Below, in pieces: positions 27,361 to 37,150 of a stretch of 64,000 bases of DNA. The position numbers and the translations under genes were made by a program. The notes beneath the pieces are model-generated. The model saw nothing but the letters and a program-made list of their open reading frames with translations, had not been told where the DNA came from and ran no database searches. Source of the stretch: RHLJ01 sp040222455 (GTDB lineage Bacteria > Bacteroidota > Rhodothermia > Balneolales > Balneolaceae); the NCBI GenBank assembly GCA_040222455.1, contig JAVKDD010000025.1:62001-126000 (forward strand). Direction: 5' to 3'. Position 1 is the first letter of the stretch. Every line of letters starts with the position of its first letter.

Positions 27361-30294
27361 ATGTTAAAAAAGCTACTCTTAACAGTAGTATGTCTTGCTT
27401 TATATGCAGTTCCGACTTTTGCACAGTCTGGAAGTATATCAGGAACTATTACTGACTCCAGAACTGGAGAAACTCTTCCGGGAGCTACAGTTCTTATATC
27501 ATCAATCCAAAAAGGTACATCTACTAACGTTGATGGCGAATTTTCGTTAACAAATGTTCCTGTAGGTACTTATAATTTAGTTGCTCAATATATTGGTTTC
27601 AAATCTTTTGAAACTTCTGTTGAAGTTGGTTCAGGAGAGGTTGTCCTTAATATCGAATTAACAGAAGATATTCTAGGACTTGAAGATGTTGTTGTAACAG
27701 GTATTGCATCAAGATCTTCAAAAGCCATTTCTGAAGTTGCTATCTCCCGTGTAAATGCGGAAGAATTAAGTGCTGACAAAGCATTCAACTCCGTATCTCA
27801 ACTTTTAACTGCAAAAGTAGCTGGTGTATCAATTCAGCCTGCTTCAGGAACTGTTGGTGGCGGTATCCGCTTCTTAGTACGATCTGGCGGTGGATTGAAC
27901 GGTCAAGGTCAACCAGTTATTTATATAGATGGCGTTAGAGTTGAAAATACACAATCAGGTTTCGGTGCTGGTGGTCAGAACTACAGTACTCTTTCTGATA
28001 TTAACCCAGAAAACATCGCATCTATTGATTTCTTGAAAGGACCTGCAGCCGCGGCTCTTTATGGTACTTCAGGATCTAATGGTGTTGTACTTATCGAAAC
28101 TAAATCAGGTAACACAGCTGCTGTTGGTAACAACGTACAAGTAAACTATAAAGGTATTGTTGGTGTAAACACCCAAGCTAATGATTATAGTGAAGACGTT
28201 TTTATAAGTGCATCAGATGCAAACGCTATCTTAATTGATGGTGAAGTTCAGTCTCATGATATTAGTGTAAGTGGTGGTAATCAGTTTATCAGATATTACA
28301 CTTCATTTAACATGCGTGACGAAGAAGGTATTGTTATTCAAAACAAACAAGAACGTCAAACTTTACAAGCAAATTTTGATGCTTTCCCTTCAGAAAAAGT
28401 GTCTATTTCTGTGAATACTAGTTATTCACTTAACTCTGTAGACCTTCCTCAGAATGACAATAATGTTATTGGTTGGTTAGGTAACACTTTGCTTTTCCCA
28501 ACTTCTTATGCATTTACCGATAGTGCTGGGATTGCTGCTTATGAAAATAATTCTAAAACGAATCGTCTAATTGGTTCTTTCCAGTTTAACTACCGCCCGA
28601 TTGATAACTTAAACATTAAGTTTGCTGCTGGTATTGATGATTCTGATTTAAGATCTTATACCTATCAATCACCTTTATTTGCATATTCTGGTATTGGTTT
28701 TCAAGGTAATAAAGCCGTTTTTAATCGTCAGAATCAGCAAGTTACTTTTGATGCAAACGCATCTTATAAGTACGACATCACTCCAAAGCTTATTTCCAAT
28801 ACGCTTATTGGTACTCAACTTTTTAATAGAAAGTTCAGAACTACTCAAGTTACTCGTAGAGGCTTTGCAACAGAATTAGTTAGAAATGCAGATTCTGCAG
28901 TTAACATTATCGTTGCATCTGAAGGTTTCGGTCATATCAGACAAGCTGGTGTTTTCTTTCAAGAAGAACTTAGCTATGATCAAACTTACTTCGTAACAGT
29001 TGGTGGGCGTCAGGATTTCGCATCTGCTTTCGGTAATGATACTCCAAACATCTTTTATCCTAAAGCCAGTGGTGCTGTTAGAATTGATCAATTAGGAATT
29101 TTACCTGATGCTATCGACTTCTTAAAGTTACGTGTTGCTTACGGTGAGACCGGTGTATTACCAGGAAATAATGACGGTATTCGTCTAATTTGGGGTGCAT
29201 CTCCTTCTGGATTTGGAATTGGTGGTACTCCATCAAGTATTGGTAACCCTGAAATTAAACCTGAAAGAATTAGAGAACTTGAGTTTGGATTTGAAGCTTC
29301 TTTCTTTACTAACTACGGTATTGATTTCACTTACTACCGTCAAGATGCTGAAAACTCAATCATTGGATTACTTAACAGTCCTTCTACTGGTCTCGTTGCT
29401 TCTTCTTCACCATTTAATATTGGTAATAAAAAAGGTAGTGGATTTGAGGTAGCTATTAATGCTACTCCAATCATTAACAGAGATTATCAATTAGATTTAA
29501 CTGTTATAACTGCATACTCTGAGAATGAAGTTACTGATATCGGCGATGCACAACCAATTCGTGATGGTTTTGACTTAAATACTATTCAACCAGGTTTACC
29601 TGCAAGTGCATTCTATACTTATGAAGTTAAAGGTGCAACATTTGATGCCAATGGTTTCTATACTGGTCCGGATGTTACTTTTACCGAAGACAATCGTGTG
29701 TTTGTTGGTACTCCATATCCTGATTACCAAGGCTCATTTGCAGTTGATTTCAGATTTCTAAGAAATTTCAATTTCTCTGCATTATTAGAATATCAGTTAG
29801 GACTTTCTGTCTTTAACAGTACTCTCGGCTTTGCCAATAATTTTGGTAACGGTGCTGAATATGAAAGACTTCAAGGTCTGCTAGCTGGAACTCCTGGTGT
29901 TGGGTCATCTTACTACAACACAAATGCTGATCCAAATGATAATATCACAGCGTTAACTCCAGGAAGTCCTGAATATATAGCTGCTGCTAATAGATACGCT
30001 GAAATTGCACCTAATGCGGATTATGGCTATGTAGAAAAAGCTGACTTCGCTAGATTAAGAGAAGTAAGCATTAGTTATGATTTTACTGACTTAATCAACT
30101 CATCTGGTCTATCTCAGTACGTTAAAAAAGCAAGTATCGCTTTCTCTGGTACTAACCTTTGGCTATCAACTGAATACAGTGGTATAGATCCAGAAGTTAA
30201 CTTTGCTGGTGCAAATAGTAATACACGTGGGCAAGACTTCTTAACTCTTCCACAGCCAAAAAGCTACTTTGCAACTATAAACATAGGATTTTAA
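27361..30294 (+). CDS. SusC/RagA-family TonB-dependent outer membrane receptor
   Basis: The 977-residue protein has a signal peptide (ending PTFA-Q, about residue 21) and an N-terminal carboxypeptidase-regulatory-like domain (about 23-100, SGTITDSRTGETLPGATV). A plug with the SusC signature VAGVSIQPASGTVGGG and GQPVIYIDGV follows, then a large beta-barrel ending in the aromatic terminus TINIGF. With the SusD partner gene 20 bp downstream it forms a pair that imports oligomers across the outer membrane using TonB. The substrate is unknown: there is no glycoside hydrolase or peptidase near it. The 5' leader and first codons recur at 62062-62103. Confidence 0.95.
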   Translation: MLKKLLLTVVCLALYAVPTFAQSGSISGTITDSRTGETLPGATVLISSIQKGTSTNVDGEFSLTNVPVGTYNLVAQYIGFKSFETSVEVGSGEVVLNIELTEDILGLEDVVVTGIASRSSKAISEVAISRVNAEELSADKAFNSVSQLLTAKVAGVSIQPASGTVGGGIRFLVRSGGGLNGQGQPVIYIDGVRVENTQSGFGAGGQNYSTLSDINPENIASIDFLKGPAAAALYGTSGSNGVVLIETKSGNTAAVGNNVQVNYKGIVGVNTQANDYSEDVFISASDANAILIDGEVQSHDISVSGGNQFIRYYTSFNMRDEEGIVIQNKQERQTLQANFDAFPSEKVSISVNTSYSLNSVDLPQNDNNVIGWLGNTLLFPTSYAFTDSAGIAAYENNSKTNRLIGSFQFNYRPIDNLNIKFAAGIDDSDLRSYTYQSPLFAYSGIGFQGNKAVFNRQNQQVTFDANASYKYDITPKLISNTLIGTQLFNRKFRTTQVTRRGFATELVRNADSAVNIIVASEGFGHIRQAGVFFQEELSYDQTYFVTVGGRQDFASAFGNDTPNIFYPKASGAVRIDQLGILPDAIDFLKLRVAYGETGVLPGNNDGIRLIWGASPSGFGIGGTPSSIGNPEIKPERIRELEFGFEASFFTNYGIDFTYYRQDAENSIIGLLNSPSTGLVASSSPFNIGNKKGSGFEVAINATPIINRDYQLDLTVITAYSENEVTDIGDAQPIRDGFDLNTIQPGLPASAFYTYEVKGATFDANGFYTGPDVTFTEDNRVFVGTPYPDYQGSFAVDFRFLRNFNFSALLEYQLGLSVFNSTLGFANNFGNGAEYERLQGLLAGTPGVGSSYYNTNADPNDNITALTPGSPEYIAAANRYAEIAPNADYGYVEKADFARLREVSISYDFTDLINSSGLSQYVKKASIAFSGTNLWLSTEYSGIDPEVNFAGANSNTRGQDFLTLPQPKSYFATINIGF

Positions 30295-30314
30295 TCTAAT
30301 TGGATAATCACATT

Positions 30315-31601
30315 ATGAAATACAACACAAAAATACTGGGACTTCTACTCGTGTTTGCTACGGTTTCTTGTAGCGACTGGGTGGGATCGATTGACAACCC
30401 AGAAGACCAAATAAATGACGACGTATTAACAAGTGAAGCTCAGGTTCCTTTTTTAGAAACTGGTGTTTTAGCTCGTTTTGCACAATCTCACGATAACCTT
30501 ACATTGCTAACAGGCGGGTTATCAGATGCTCTTGAGTTCGACTCTGATGGAAACTCACTGGCCACTTTCCCTACATATGGTGAAATTGACCAAGGTGATA
30601 TCGGATTTGACAATAACTCGGTAGATGGACTTTACGCAACATTGAACGAAGCAAGATTTCTAGCTGACGATTTAATTCGAAGAGTTGGAGAAATTACTTT
30701 TGAAGATGCAACTGTAAGAGACCAAGCTTTATTTACAGCGAATTGGGTGGGTGGTATTACCAGATATTGGTTAGGTTCATATTTTGGACTTACTGAAACT
30801 ACTCCTGGTGCACCTATTGATAACTCTGCTATTATTCCACAAGCAGAGCTATATTCACAAGCTATTGCTAAATTTGACGCAGCATTAGGTTTTGCTTCTG
30901 CAGCTCAAGCAAAAATAGTGAATACTCTTAAAGCTGAGCTCTATTTATCTCAAAATAACTACTCAGCTGCTGCAACTGCCATACAAGCAGGTGTACTAGA
31001 AAGCGGTGATGCTCCATTGCAATCACTTCATAATTTAGAGTCTACAAATGCGTGGTATAATGGTTCTGGTGCTGGACGTACTCAGTTAAGCGTTAGTCAA
31101 AGATTCGCTGATTACATAACTGCGGAACCAACTGAAGCTAATCGAATTGGAATTACTGGTTTCGATGAGACAACTTCTGGAGCAACCATAACTTATTACC
31201 ATTCGAACTACGAGCTTGATAGCCCTATAGATGTTGCTACTTGGCAAGAAGTTGCTCTTATGAGAGCTGAGATTCTTGTTGATAATCCTGCTGCAAATGT
31301 AGGATCTGCAGGTGCAACCCCGTTATCTCTTATTAATGCTGTAAGAACCAGCCATAGCATTCCAGCTTTTGTTGGTACTGTAGATATGGACGTGATTATG
31401 GAAGAAAGAGATAAAGAATTATTTGCTACAGGTAGTAGATTATTAGATCAATTAAGAACTAATACATTCCACCTACAAGGCGGTACACTTTACAGTGTTC
31501 CAAGTTCCGGTACTACCGGCAACACTGTTCTTTTAGTAGCTACTCCTTGGGAACATTTCCCAATCACTTCACGTGAAAGAAATAACAATCCAAACTTCTA
31601 A
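30315..31601 (+). CDS. SusD/RagB-family substrate-binding lipoprotein
   Basis: The 428-residue product starts best at the ATG at 30315. A TTG at 30300 would extend it by five residues with no support. It has a lipoprotein signal, MKYNTKILGLLLVFATVSC, and a helical TPR-like core with the C-terminal EERDKELFATGSRLLDQLR segment typical of SusD. SusD proteins form the lid of the SusC channel at the cell surface and bind the substrate. The gene follows SusC by 20 bp and is closed by an intrinsic terminator. The ligand cannot be inferred. Confidence 0.92.
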   Translation: MKYNTKILGLLLVFATVSCSDWVGSIDNPEDQINDDVLTSEAQVPFLETGVLARFAQSHDNLTLLTGGLSDALEFDSDGNSLATFPTYGEIDQGDIGFDNNSVDGLYATLNEARFLADDLIRRVGEITFEDATVRDQALFTANWVGGITRYWLGSYFGLTETTPGAPIDNSAIIPQAELYSQAIAKFDAALGFASAAQAKIVNTLKAELYLSQNNYSAAATAIQAGVLESGDAPLQSLHNLESTNAWYNGSGAGRTQLSVSQRFADYITAEPTEANRIGITGFDETTSGATITYYHSNYELDSPIDVATWQEVALMRAEILVDNPAANVGSAGATPLSLINAVRTSHSIPAFVGTVDMDVIMEERDKELFATGSRLLDQLRTNTFHLQGGTLYSVPSSGTTGNTVLLVATPWEHFPITSRERNNNPNF

Positions 31602-31621
31602 ATTTGAAGTTTAAGATTTAG

Positions 31622-31654
31622 AAAAGCCCTGAGTTAACTCAGGGCTTTTTTTTT
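31622..31654 (+). terminator. Intrinsic terminator after susD-like gene
   Basis: AAAAGCCCTGAGTT at 31622-31635 pairs with AACTCAGGGCTTTT from 31636, followed by T to 31654. It is a strong symmetrical terminator 21 bp after the SusD stop. Confidence 0.92.
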
Positions 31655-31655
31655 G

Positions 31656-31743
31656 CACTAAATACATAGTCTCTATAGAAAAAAAGCCATCCCAGATATT
31701 CTAAGATGGCTTTATTGTGGCGGGGACAGGATTCGAACCTGCG
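31656..31743. repeat. 88-bp direct repeat, copy A (displaced tRNA-fMet 3' end and terminator)
   Basis: This segment matches 32016-32103 with three mismatches in 88 bases, at an offset of exactly 360 bp. Read on the minus strand it holds the last 26 nt of tRNA-fMet, the tRNA terminator hairpin and the first codons of a GIY-YIG ORF (ACTATGTATTTAGTG). The ORF is cut off at the SusD terminator. The start codon of copy B reads ATA here. The repeat ends at the base of the T-arm. Confidence 0.92.
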
Positions 31744-31772
31744 TCCGTCAGCCGACGGATATGAGCCATATC
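31718..31772 (-). pseudogene. Truncated tRNA-fMet remnant with two inserted hairpins
   Basis: On the minus strand the T-arm, acceptor 3' strand and discriminator (31718-31743) are identical to tRNA-fMet. The D-arm and 5' acceptor strand are missing. Between 31744 and 31772 only GGCTCATA (the anticodon-loop wording) is shared. The rest forms two perfect 6-bp hairpins: TCCGTC/GACGGA around AGCC (31744-31759) and GATATG/CATATC around AGC (31758-31772). It cannot fold as a functional tRNA. Confidence 0.75.
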
Positions 31773-31781
31773 GACCTACTT

Positions 31782-32015
31782 TTAATGGAGTAGCGACTTT
31801 CTAATATAAGCTCTACCTCGAGAACTCTTAAGCTCTTTCTCCCTTTTTAATGCTTCCTGCTTGGTATCAAATTTTTCTGAATGAATAACTTCCCATGGTT
31901 GGTAACTTTTTGTCCAACCTTTATTCTTTTCATGATTGTGCGAAATAATTCTTTGCTGTAAGTCGGAGGTACATCCTATATAGATTTTATCATACTTACT
32001 CGAATAAAGTACATA

Positions 32016-32036
<21 letters not shown>
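31782..32036 (-). CDS. Small GIY-YIG nuclease-family protein between tRNA-derived repeats
   Basis: The 84-residue protein is little more than a GIY-YIG domain. It has YVLYS (strand 1) and IYIG at 18-21, the catalytic-type Arg29 in QQRI, His33, and Glu61/Glu66 in QEALKREKELK. A C-terminal SSRGRAYIRK follows. GIY-YIG domains hydrolyse DNA phosphodiester bonds in UvrC, homing endonucleases and stand-alone COG2827 proteins. The start ATG at 32036 lies within the 88-bp repeat, immediately after the tRNA-fMet terminator. The stop is 10 bp from the tRNA remnant. The position suggests a mobile or tRNA-associated unit rather than a housekeeping gene. Confidence 0.9.
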
Positions 32037-32150
<114 letters not shown>

Positions 32151-32161
32151 ATTTAGGATTA

Positions 32162-32193
32162 CCAAGATACAGTTTTTAACCACCCAACATCAA
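32162..32193 (-). promoter_or_regulatory. Possible promoter of tRNA-fMet
   Basis: On the minus strand TATCTTGG (32169-32162) resembles the Bacteroidota -7 element TAnnTTTG. A TTG at 32193-32191 lies 21 bp upstream. It is spaced to start transcription a few bases ahead of the tRNA 5' end at 32150. This is a weak consensus match. Confidence 0.4.
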
Positions 32194-32269
32194 CATAAAA
32201 TTATCTTTTTTTTATGATTACTTCTTCAGCACATTCCTTACTTTTGATCGAATTTAATTTAGGATATAT

Positions 32270-33526
32270 ATGATATCATCTGAAAAAGCCATTGAATTAG
32301 AAAACGAATATGGTGCTCATAACTATCACCCTCTCCCAGTTGTATTAGCAAAAGGAGATCGAGTTTTCGTTTGGGACCCGGAAGGAAATAAATACTTTGA
32401 TTTCCTTTCTGCATATTCTGCAGTTAACCAAGGGCATTGTCATCCGAAGATTACGAAAGCTCTTGTTGAACAAGCATCGACTTTAGCTCTCACATCCAGG
32501 GCTTTCTACAATAATGTTCTAGGAGAATACGAAGAGTATATATCAAATTATTTCGGTTTTGATAAGATTTTACCCATGAATACAGGAGCCGAAGGAGTTG
32601 AAACAGCTATCAAGATTTGTAGAAAATGGGCCTATGAGAAAAAAGGTATAAAGGAAAATGAAGCTCAAATCATTGTTTGTGAAGATAATTTTCATGGAAG
32701 AACGACTACTGTAATTTCCTTTTCTAATGATCCCGATGCGAAAAAAAACTTTGGACCTTATACCCCAGGTTTCATAAAAATTCCATATAACGATCTTGAA
32801 GCCCTTTCAAAGGCATTAGCTGAACCAAATGTTGCTGGATTTCTTGTAGAACCTATACAAGGTGAAGCTGGCGTTGTTGTACCAGATGATGATTTTTTAT
32901 CATCAGCAAAAAGCCTGTGTGAAAAAAATAATGTTCTTTTTATAGCTGATGAAATCCAGACCGGAATAGCTCGCACAGGTGGTTTACTCGCTGTTTGTGG
33001 TAACTGCGCCTGTTCAGGTCATTGTGAACAACAAGCTACCTATACAAAACCAGATATTCTTATACTTGGAAAAGCTCTTTCAGGAGGTTCATATCCTGTT
33101 TCAGCGGTCCTCGCAAATAATAGTATCATGGATGTGATTAAACCCGGTCAACACGGGTCTACCTACGGTGGAAATCCTATAGCTTGTAAAGTTGCTATGT
33201 CAGCACTCGAAGTTGTTAAAGACGAAAGATTGGCACAAAACGCACGAAAACTTGGACATTTGTTCCGAGAAAAAATGAATGAACTCGTTGCAGAATTCGA
33301 TCTTTTTTTAAAAGTTAGAGGAAAAGGCTTGCTAAATGCTGTTGTAATCAACGATAGTGCTGACAGTGATACTGCCTGGAGATTTTGTATCGCTTTAAAA
33401 GATAACGGACTACTTGCTAAACCAACTCACGGAAATATTATTCGTTTTGCTCCACCCCTTGTAATGACTGAAAAAGAGTTGTTAGAATGTGTAGCAATTA
33501 TCAGAAAAACTCTAGAATTATTCTAA
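32270..33526 (+). CDS. rocD: Ornithine--oxo-acid aminotransferase
   Basis: This PLP enzyme moves the delta-amino group of ornithine to 2-oxoglutarate, giving glutamate semialdehyde (arginine/ornithine catabolism or proline synthesis). The 418-residue class III aminotransferase has YGAHNYHPLP and DFLSAYSAVNQGH typical of ornithine aminotransferase, LFIADEIQTG with the PLP Asp, and the Schiff-base Lys at about 268 in ILGKALSGG. An insertion at 243-252 carries four cysteines (CGNCACSGHC), which could bind a metal. The gene overlaps the convergent propeller-protein gene by 9 bp. Confidence 0.92.
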   Translation: MISSEKAIELENEYGAHNYHPLPVVLAKGDRVFVWDPEGNKYFDFLSAYSAVNQGHCHPKITKALVEQASTLALTSRAFYNNVLGEYEEYISNYFGFDKILPMNTGAEGVETAIKICRKWAYEKKGIKENEAQIIVCEDNFHGRTTTVISFSNDPDAKKNFGPYTPGFIKIPYNDLEALSKALAEPNVAGFLVEPIQGEAGVVVPDDDFLSSAKSLCEKNNVLFIADEIQTGIARTGGLLAVCGNCACSGHCEQQATYTKPDILILGKALSGGSYPVSAVLANNSIMDVIKPGQHGSTYGGNPIACKVAMSALEVVKDERLAQNARKLGHLFREKMNELVAEFDLFLKVRGKGLLNAVVINDSADSDTAWRFCIALKDNGLLAKPTHGNIIRFAPPLVMTEKELLECVAIIRKTLELF

Positions 33527-34783
33527 GGTAAGTCGGTTAATTATAGTGGGCTTCCATTTTTCTAAAAGCGGTTGATTAGCATCATCATAGTGCATCCATG
33601 GACTGTTTGCGATGTAATATAGATGAGAGCCAACAACAACACCTAAAGTAGGTTCATCAAGTTCCACAAGCGCATTATCTGGATAATTGATAGATGATGA
33701 AATTCCTACCTCTGATTCGTTGAGTGATATACTAGCTATTCGTTTTGGAATTGAGCCATTTTGTAACATATATAATTTATTTCCTGAAATGTAAATTCCA
33801 TCGGCCCCTCTTAGCATTTCATTCATTTCTGAAATAGGCTCGATTTTTTTAGTTGACAAATTTACTTTATGAATACCAGTCACATAATCAGATACATATA
33901 AACTTTCGCCCGTACTTGATAAGGCAAGTCCCTGTAGATTCCACCAATTTTCATCACTTATAAACTTAGTTAAATCTCCCGTTTTAGTATTTAGAATATA
34001 GATGTTGGGCTGTCTACTATCCGAAATATATAATAACCCATCTTTTCCTATTACTAAATCTCCAAATACATGCTCATCTTCCAATTTATAAACTTCAAGG
34101 AGTTTACCTGTTGTTAAATCAAAAGATAAAATAGCTGATCTTCCCTCTAATGAATCAACATAATCGGTAAAGTTAGGTAATGCAGAAGTTGTAACCCATA
34201 ACTTATTTGGAGTAACAGGATCAAGCTTAATACCCATAGCCGACCAGTATCCAAAATTTTTCAAATCCAGTTCCTGTCTTAAGTTATTTCCATTCATATC
34301 TACGCTATAAATCCAGCCATTTCTAATATCAGTTATATAAAAGCGATTGGTTTCCTTCTCATATTCTATACCCTCTGCATGAAAGCCAATAATATCCACT
34401 TCAAAGGCTTTTATACTTCTCCTATTTGGAGAATTTGCATTCTCTATGTTCTCCTCTAATTGTTGTATGTATTCACTTTCTGCTAGTTTACTAAAGTCTT
34501 TATCTTCGTTGAAATCATTTACAGCATAAAATTTTATTCTCTTAGATAACACTTCATAAGCTTTTTCAGGCTGATTAGTTAATGCGTAAGCTGCTGCTAA
34601 ATTATAAAGTAGTATTCTGTGATTTGGTCTTAATGAGTCAGCTTTTGTAAAACTTTTAAGAAATTGCTTATAATTTTGTTGTTCATAAGCTTCCATTCCC
34701 CGATTGTAAAAATCTATATACGTTTGTGCGATTGATGAAGAACAAAATGCTACGCTGAAAATCGAAATAAGTAAAAATTTCAT
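33518..34783 (-). CDS. Exported TPR plus beta-propeller (SMP-30/NHL-like) protein
   Basis: The 421-residue protein has a signal peptide (MKFLLISIFSVAFCSSSIA-Q), a short tetratricopeptide stretch at about 25-95 (YDRGMEAYEQQNYKQF-type wording) and a beta-propeller over about 125-420 like the SMP-30/gluconolactonase or NHL families. The propeller repeats GxLYISDS and LYVSDYVTG. Such exported propellers may bind ligands or be enzymes. I see no decisive metal-binding set, so the function is open. Its start is divergent from the lysine aminotransferase gene with a 224-bp AT-rich gap. Confidence 0.75.
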   Translation of the reverse strand: MKFLLISIFSVAFCSSSIAQTYIDFYNRGMEAYEQQNYKQFLKSFTKADSLRPNHRILLYNLAAAYALTNQPEKAYEVLSKRIKFYAVNDFNEDKDFSKLAESEYIQQLEENIENANSPNRRSIKAFEVDIIGFHAEGIEYEKETNRFYITDIRNGWIYSVDMNGNNLRQELDLKNFGYWSAMGIKLDPVTPNKLWVTTSALPNFTDYVDSLEGRSAILSFDLTTGKLLEVYKLEDEHVFGDLVIGKDGLLYISDSRQPNIYILNTKTGDLTKFISDENWWNLQGLALSSTGESLYVSDYVTGIHKVNLSTKKIEPISEMNEMLRGADGIYISGNKLYMLQNGSIPKRIASISLNESEVGISSSINYPDNALVELDEPTLGVVVGSHLYYIANSPWMHYDDANQPLLEKWKPTIINRLTLE

Positions 34784-35007
34784 ATCCCTTAATTATAATT
34801 TTAATGAACTTAATGAACTAACATATATTTAAAAATGCATCTTATCACACAAAAAAGCCCTTCCAACCTAAATACTATACTCACTCGCTCTAAATGTATA
34901 TATGAAAACACCCTAAAATAGCCCTATGAAGTTTAAAAGCTATTGAGCCGATTTAATGGATTCACTAGTTTTATATGAACTAATTTATAAACTGTACGAA
35001 GAAATTT

Positions 35008-36357
35008 ATGCCTCAAACTAAGTCCGTTTCTCCTCAAAACGTTCGATCGATTTTAAATAAACATATGCTCACTGATGGATATGATATAGTGCTAGATCTT
35101 GAAAAAAGTGAAGGAGCATACCTATATGATTCTAAGCATGATAAGAGATATTTAGATTTCTTTACTTTTTTTGCTTCGAATCCCCTCGGGATGAATCACC
35201 CAAAGATTGCTCAAGATTCTGATTTTGTTGGGAAACTTGGCCGAGTTGCCATCAATAAACCTTCAAATTCAGACATATATACTGAAGAGTTGGCCGAGTT
35301 TGTGGAATCTTTTAACCGAATATCTGTTCCAACTCATCTCCCCCACTCTTTCTTTATTTCAGGAGGAGCACTTGCCGTTGAAAACGCAATGAAAGTCGCC
35401 TTCGACTGGAAAGTTCAGAAAAATTTTCAAAAGGGATATAGGGAAGAAAAAGGTCATAAAGTTCTCCATTTTGAAAAAGCATTTCATGGACGTTCTGGAT
35501 ACACACTTTCTGTTACCAATACAGTGTATAATAAAGTTAAATATTTCCCAAAATTTGATTGGCCAAGAGTTATAAGCCCCGCAATGGAATATCCATCTAC
35601 TCCAGATCGAATTAGTGAAGTTAAAAAACAAGAACAATTAGCTATAGCACAAGCCGAACGCTTCTTTGAAATGTATAAAGATGATATAGCATGTATTTTA
35701 ATTGAACCAATTCAAGGCGAAGGTGGTGACCGACATTTTCGTTTACAGTTTCATGAAGCATTGCGACAATTAGCTGATAGACATGAAGCATTACTTATTT
35801 ATGATGAGGTTCAAACTGGAGTTGGAATGACCGGAAAGTTTTGGGCTCATGAACATTATGTGCAACCTGATATCATTTCATTTGGTAAAAAAGCACAGGT
35901 CTGCGGAATTCTTGCAGGACCAAGAGTAGATGAAGTAGAAACTAATTGTTTTAACGTTTCCTCAAGAATTAATTCGACATGGGGAGGCAATCTAGTTGAT
36001 ATGGTTAGATTTGGTAGAATTCTCAATATCATTGAAGAAGAAAAGCTTGTTGAGAATGCAGCAACTGTAGGTAATTATCTTCTAACGAGACTAGAAGCTT
36101 TTGCAGACCAGCATGAGTATTTATCTAATCCGCGTGGTAAAGGACTGTTTTGTGCCATCGACTTACCAGATTCTCATTCCCGAAACGCAGTAATTAAAGA
36201 GTGCGTTAGCAATGGAATGATGATTTTAGCTTGTGGAGACCGAACAGTGCGATTTCGACCACCACTAACTGTTACAACAGACCACATTGATGAGGGTTTA
36301 GATATCCTTGAAAATGCCTATAAAACTAGCTTGGGAAAATGCCCGATTGCTAGTTAA
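35008..36357 (+). CDS. lat: L-lysine 6-aminotransferase
   Basis: This class III aminotransferase transfers the epsilon-amino group of lysine to 2-oxoglutarate, giving 2-aminoadipate semialdehyde (piperideine-6-carboxylate). The 449-residue sequence matches the Lat family: DFFTFFASNPLGMNHPK near the start, SFFISGGALAVENAMK, FHGRSGYTLS, LIYDEVQTGVG and the PLP lysine in ISFGKKAQVCG, then RINSTWGGNLVDMVR. It is a neighbour of ornithine aminotransferase, so both diamino acids are handled in this region. The stop abuts the convergent SDR gene. Confidence 0.9.
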   Translation: MPQTKSVSPQNVRSILNKHMLTDGYDIVLDLEKSEGAYLYDSKHDKRYLDFFTFFASNPLGMNHPKIAQDSDFVGKLGRVAINKPSNSDIYTEELAEFVESFNRISVPTHLPHSFFISGGALAVENAMKVAFDWKVQKNFQKGYREEKGHKVLHFEKAFHGRSGYTLSVTNTVYNKVKYFPKFDWPRVISPAMEYPSTPDRISEVKKQEQLAIAQAERFFEMYKDDIACILIEPIQGEGGDRHFRLQFHEALRQLADRHEALLIYDEVQTGVGMTGKFWAHEHYVQPDIISFGKKAQVCGILAGPRVDEVETNCFNVSSRINSTWGGNLVDMVRFGRILNIIEEEKLVENAATVGNYLLTRLEAFADQHEYLSNPRGKGLFCAIDLPDSHSRNAVIKECVSNGMMILACGDRTVRFRPPLTVTTDHIDEGLDILENAYKTSLGKCPIAS

Positions 36358-37077
36358 TTAAACCAATTGATGACTCTCGGGCTGCATAACGATTTCGTTA
36401 ACTACTGCAGATCCGGGAGCCATTACTGCCGAAAGCACGGATCTTGCAACATCTTTTGTGTTCAACATCATTTCTTTCTTAACTCGCATGCCCACTCGTT
36501 CATCATCCCAGAAAGGAGTATCAACTCCACCTAAATAAAACAATGTAAATTTTACTTTATCTCTTTTTAACTCTTCAACTAAGGCTTTAGTGAAACCTTG
36601 TACGGCGAATTTTGAAGCTGCATAAACCGAAGAATTCTTCATTACATATTTTCCCATAGTTCCCGGAAACATTATCACATTGGTCGATTTATCCGTGTTC
36701 ATATGTTTCAGTACCGTTTGAGTAACTAAGAATGTACCAAATACATTTACATCAAAAATTTCTTTGGCATCATTTGGCTCAATATCTTTAAACGGTTGAA
36801 TGAGACCTTGGCCAAAAGCATTAACAAGCACATCAATTTTACCTAAACTGCTTTCTACCTCTTGGGCCATAGATTTAACGGAAGACTCGCTAGTAACATC
36901 TACATCAATAGCGTAAGCATCTCCCCCTCTTTCATTAATCTCTTTTGCTACTTTTTCAGCTTTTGATTTATTACGAGCTGCAAGAATTACTCTCGCTCCT
37001 TGTGCTGCTAATTCTTTTGCTGTTGCTGATCCGATTCCACCAGAACCGCCTACAATAAGTACTACTTTTCCTTTCAT
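36358..37077 (-). CDS. Short-chain dehydrogenase/reductase
   Basis: The 239-residue protein is a classical SDR. It has the Rossmann cofactor motif GGSGGIGSA near residue 10, VNAFGQG (NNAG-like) near 88, and the active-site SVYAASK with Tyr and Lys near 150. The substrate is unknown. SDRs of this class use NAD(P)H. The Arg at about 36 in ILAARNKSK suggests NADP preference (inference). Its 3' end abuts the lat stop with no terminator between them. Confidence 0.9.
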   Translation of the reverse strand: MKGKVVLIVGGSGGIGSATAKELAAQGARVILAARNKSKAEKVAKEINERGGDAYAIDVDVTSESSVKSMAQEVESSLGKIDVLVNAFGQGLIQPFKDIEPNDAKEIFDVNVFGTFLVTQTVLKHMNTDKSTNVIMFPGTMGKYVMKNSSVYAASKFAVQGFTKALVEELKRDKVKFTLFYLGGVDTPFWDDERVGMRVKKEMMLNTKDVARSVLSAVMAPGSAVVNEIVMQPESHQLV

Positions 37078-37150
37078 TCTTCGTATGTCTTTCTTTATGA
37101 ATAGTCATACTGCTTAATGCTAAGATAGCTTTGTTCGTTCCTTTTTTGTT

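Noticed and set aside
31718..31785. A second tRNA-Met gene
   Set aside because: Only the T-arm and acceptor 3' strand are intact; the 5' acceptor strand and D-arm are absent.
34784..35007. Short direct repeat AATGAACTT in the divergent gap
   Set aside because: It is just two imperfect AT-rich units, as expected by chance in this base composition.
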